This document shows positions 14,509 through 15,905 of a stretch of 15,905 nt of DNA, one piece after another (positions within the stretch are counted from its first letter, which is position 1; every line of letters starts with the position of its first letter). The stretch comes from an uncultured Candidatus Melainabacteria bacterium (GTDB lineage: Bacteria > Cyanobacteriota > Vampirovibrionia > LMEP-6097). The notes beneath the pieces were generated by a model that saw only the letters and a program-made list of their open reading frames with translations, ran no database searches and was not told where the DNA came from. A program made the translations under genes and the position numbers. The stretch is taken from NCBI GenBank assembly GCA_937927525.1, contig CALBDR010000510.1, forward strand, positions 1-15,905, read 5' to 3'.

Positions 14509-15801
14509 ATGTCTCACAGAAAACGAGTAATTATTATCGGTGGTGGTTTTGGTGGTATTTTTGCCACTAGAAAACTTGCTAATTATGATGTTGATGTTTT
14601 ATTAATTGACAAACAAAATCATCATTTATTTCAACCCCTACTTTATCAAGTAGCTGCAGGCATTTTATCCCCAGAAAACGTAGCTATTCCACTTAGATTA
14701 GTTTTCGCTGAGAGCGACAACATAACAGTAAGAATGGAAGAAGTTCAGAATATAGATAGATCAAGTCAAAGAGTTTTCACTGACTATAACGAATACGATT
14801 ACGACTATTTAGTAATCGCGACAGGGAGCACTTATAACTTCTTCGGCAATGACCACTGGCAAAAAGATGTCTTCACTCTGAAGACTTTAGGTGGTGCACT
14901 AAGGTTAAAAAACCACATCCAAACACAGTTAGAAAGTTCTCTTATCACTCACGATAAAGAAGCTAGAAAGAAAATGCTTAGCTTTGCTATAGTAGGAGCA
15001 GGTCCTACAGGGGTAGAGATGGCTGGTATTATTTCTGAAATTGCTAAGCAATTCGCAGAAGAAGAGAAAGCTATTAACTTTGAGGATATAACAGTATATT
15101 TAATTGAAGCTGCAGATAGACCTTTAGGTCCTTTCTCTACTTATTTATCAGACTACTCATTAAGAGCACTTCATCAACTCGGCATCCAAGTAAAACTAAA
15201 CACTATGGTAAAAGACATTCAACCGAATGTCGTTAAAACCTCTGAGGGAACTATTCATGCGAATACTATTATTTGGGCTGCTGGGGTTCGTGGAGTCGGT
15301 GCTGTTAAGCTACTTAATATCGAAAAACCCGCTCGAGGAAACAAAATCCAAGTCGATGAATACTTAAATCTTCACGATGATGATAAAGTTTTTGTTCTTG
15401 GTGATACAGCTGAATTTATGCAAGATGAAAGACCTCTTCCTGGATTAGGGTCAGTAGCTAAGCAACAAGGAATCTATTTAGGTAGAACACTAAGAAAGCT
15501 TTGTGCTGGAAAAGATAAGTCTAGCTTAAAGCCATTTAAATATGATGATTTGGGTACTATGGCTATCATCGGCAAACGTGCTGCAGTAGCTGAATTACCG
15601 ATGTTTCACTTAAAAGGTTCTGCTGCATGGATACTATGGGGATTAGTGCACCTGCTACTTTTAATCGGTTTTAGAAACAGAGCAGTTGTTCTCTTTGACT
15701 GGATTTGGACTTATCTATTCGGAAACTATTCCTCTAGAGTAATTAACAACGTTAACTATGAAGATAAAGCTACTGTTTCACCTGAAACGATGAGAAGCTA
15801 A
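14509..15801 (+). CDS. ndh: Type II NADH:quinone oxidoreductase (NDH-2)
   Basis: This 430-residue protein has the length and motifs of NDH-2. An N-terminal FAD-binding Rossmann motif, VIIIGGGFGGIFATRKLA (7-24), is followed by HHLFQPLLYQVAAG (38-51). The NADH-binding Rossmann motif is FAIVGAGPTGVEMAG (159-173), and VFVLGDTAEF (294-303) contacts FAD. SVAKQQGIYLGR (315-326) is the conserved quinone-site segment. A hydrophobic and amphipathic C-terminus (about 372-404, AAWILWGLVHLLLLIGF onward) anchors it to the inner face of the cytoplasmic membrane. It passes electrons from NADH to quinone without pumping protons, so the organism has a respiratory quinone pool. A possible AAGGGG lies 17 bases before the ATG, too far for a normal ribosome site. 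It may also be read from the regulator upstream (67-base gap). Confidence 0.94.
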   Translation: MSHRKRVIIIGGGFGGIFATRKLANYDVDVLLIDKQNHHLFQPLLYQVAAGILSPENVAIPLRLVFAESDNITVRMEEVQNIDRSSQRVFTDYNEYDYDYLVIATGSTYNFFGNDHWQKDVFTLKTLGGALRLKNHIQTQLESSLITHDKEARKKMLSFAIVGAGPTGVEMAGIISEIAKQFAEEEKAINFEDITVYLIEAADRPLGPFSTYLSDYSLRALHQLGIQVKLNTMVKDIQPNVVKTSEGTIHANTIIWAAGVRGVGAVKLLNIEKPARGNKIQVDEYLNLHDDDKVFVLGDTAEFMQDERPLPGLGSVAKQQGIYLGRTLRKLCAGKDKSSLKPFKYDDLGTMAIIGKRAAVAELPMFHLKGSAAWILWGLVHLLLLIGFRNRAVVLFDWIWTYLFGNYSSRVINNVNYEDKATVSPETMRS

Positions 15802-15809
15802 ATTTATTT

Positions 15810-15828
15810 AAAGGCTCGAGAAGCTTTT
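15810..15828 (+). terminator. Possible intrinsic terminator after NDH-2
   Basis: AAAGGCT (15810-15816) and AGCTTTT (15822-15828) form a 7-bp stem with one G-T pair and a CGAGA loop, nine bases after the NDH-2 stop. The only T-run is within the 3' arm, so termination would be weak. Confidence 0.35.
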
Positions 15829-15835
15829 GTTACCA

Positions 15836-15844
15836 TGCTAAAAT
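15836..15844 (+). promoter_or_regulatory. Candidate extended -10 (TGCTAAAAT) at the right edge
   Basis: This matches base for base the element before the LysR gene. TCGAGA, 17 bases upstream of the hexamer (15816-15821), is a 4-of-6 -35. It could drive the tiny reading frame or an off-window gene. Confidence 0.35.
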
Positions 15845-15873
15845 TGCCCTCTAAAAATGCATATTGAGGAAAA

Positions 15874-15903
15874 ATGACCCCTAAAAACCCTTCTGAAGAA
15901 TAA
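15874..15903 (+). other. Nine-codon reading frame with a good ribosome site (possible leader peptide)
   Basis: ATG at 15874 is preceded by GAGGAAAA, which is better than most ribosome sites in this window, and by a promoter-like element. The frame encodes MTPKNPSEE and stops at 15901-15903. No other plus-strand frame from this site stays open to the edge. It may be a leader peptide, a broken start of the next gene, or chance. Confidence 0.25.
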
Positions 15904-15905
15904 CT

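Overview
This is a low-G+C bacterial window (about one third G+C by eye) of chromosomal character. There is no rRNA, tRNA, CRISPR array or recognisable transposase, and no gene-free stretch longer than 300 bases (the longest gap is about 200 bases). The mix of a type II NADH dehydrogenase, circularly permuted amidoligases, a DUF938 methyltransferase, a YqjG-type glutathione enzyme and a pirin suggests a Gram-negative-type organism. The small hypothetical proteins (for example one starting MVGDGLNIDGIGFSGK) faintly recall non-photosynthetic relatives of Cyanobacteria (Melainabacteria-like). That placement is only a weak impression.

Left third (1-6216): a divergent amidoligase/transglutaminase cluster. 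On the minus strand, a gene for an inactive-looking class II glutamine amidotransferase (NTN-fold) fused to a transglutaminase runs, with an 11-base overlap, into a circularly permuted type 2 ATP-grasp ligase that is cut by the left edge. On the plus strand, a 1091-residue protein joins a second transglutaminase to DUF2126, which is thought to be a circularly permuted glutamine-synthetase-like ligase. As I recall, comparative genomics (the amidoligase survey by Aravind and colleagues) predicted this combination to be a peptide-synthesis or peptide-tagging system. The usual alpha-E (DUF403) partner would be expected just beyond the left edge.

Middle (6343-9786): small and poorly known genes. 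A DUF938 methyltransferase is translationally coupled to a membrane-anchored unknown protein. Next to them are a frameshifted gene, a small beta-rich (possibly OB-fold) protein, a plus-strand gene broken by an in-frame TAA, and a small exported protein. Two broken reading frames within about 1.7 kb mark this as the accessory or decaying part of the window.

Right third (9787-15801): recognisable physiology genes. These are a CPA1-type Na+/H+ antiporter with a C-terminal Rossmann (TrkA-N-like) domain, then a pirin and a glutathionyl-hydroquinone reductase in one operon. A divergent LysR-type regulator follows, with a three-copy AACTTGTTC operator candidate in the shared promoter region. Last is a type II NADH:quinone oxidoreductase. 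Glutathionyl-hydroquinone reductase, pirin, the regulator and NDH-2 all bear on quinones and redox, so this may be one quinone/electrophile stress neighbourhood; that is inference. Several starts here (LysR, the OB-fold-like gene, the broken plus-strand gene) have no Shine-Dalgarno sequence and a -10-like hexamer only 4-10 bases upstream, suggesting leaderless or nearly leaderless transcripts.
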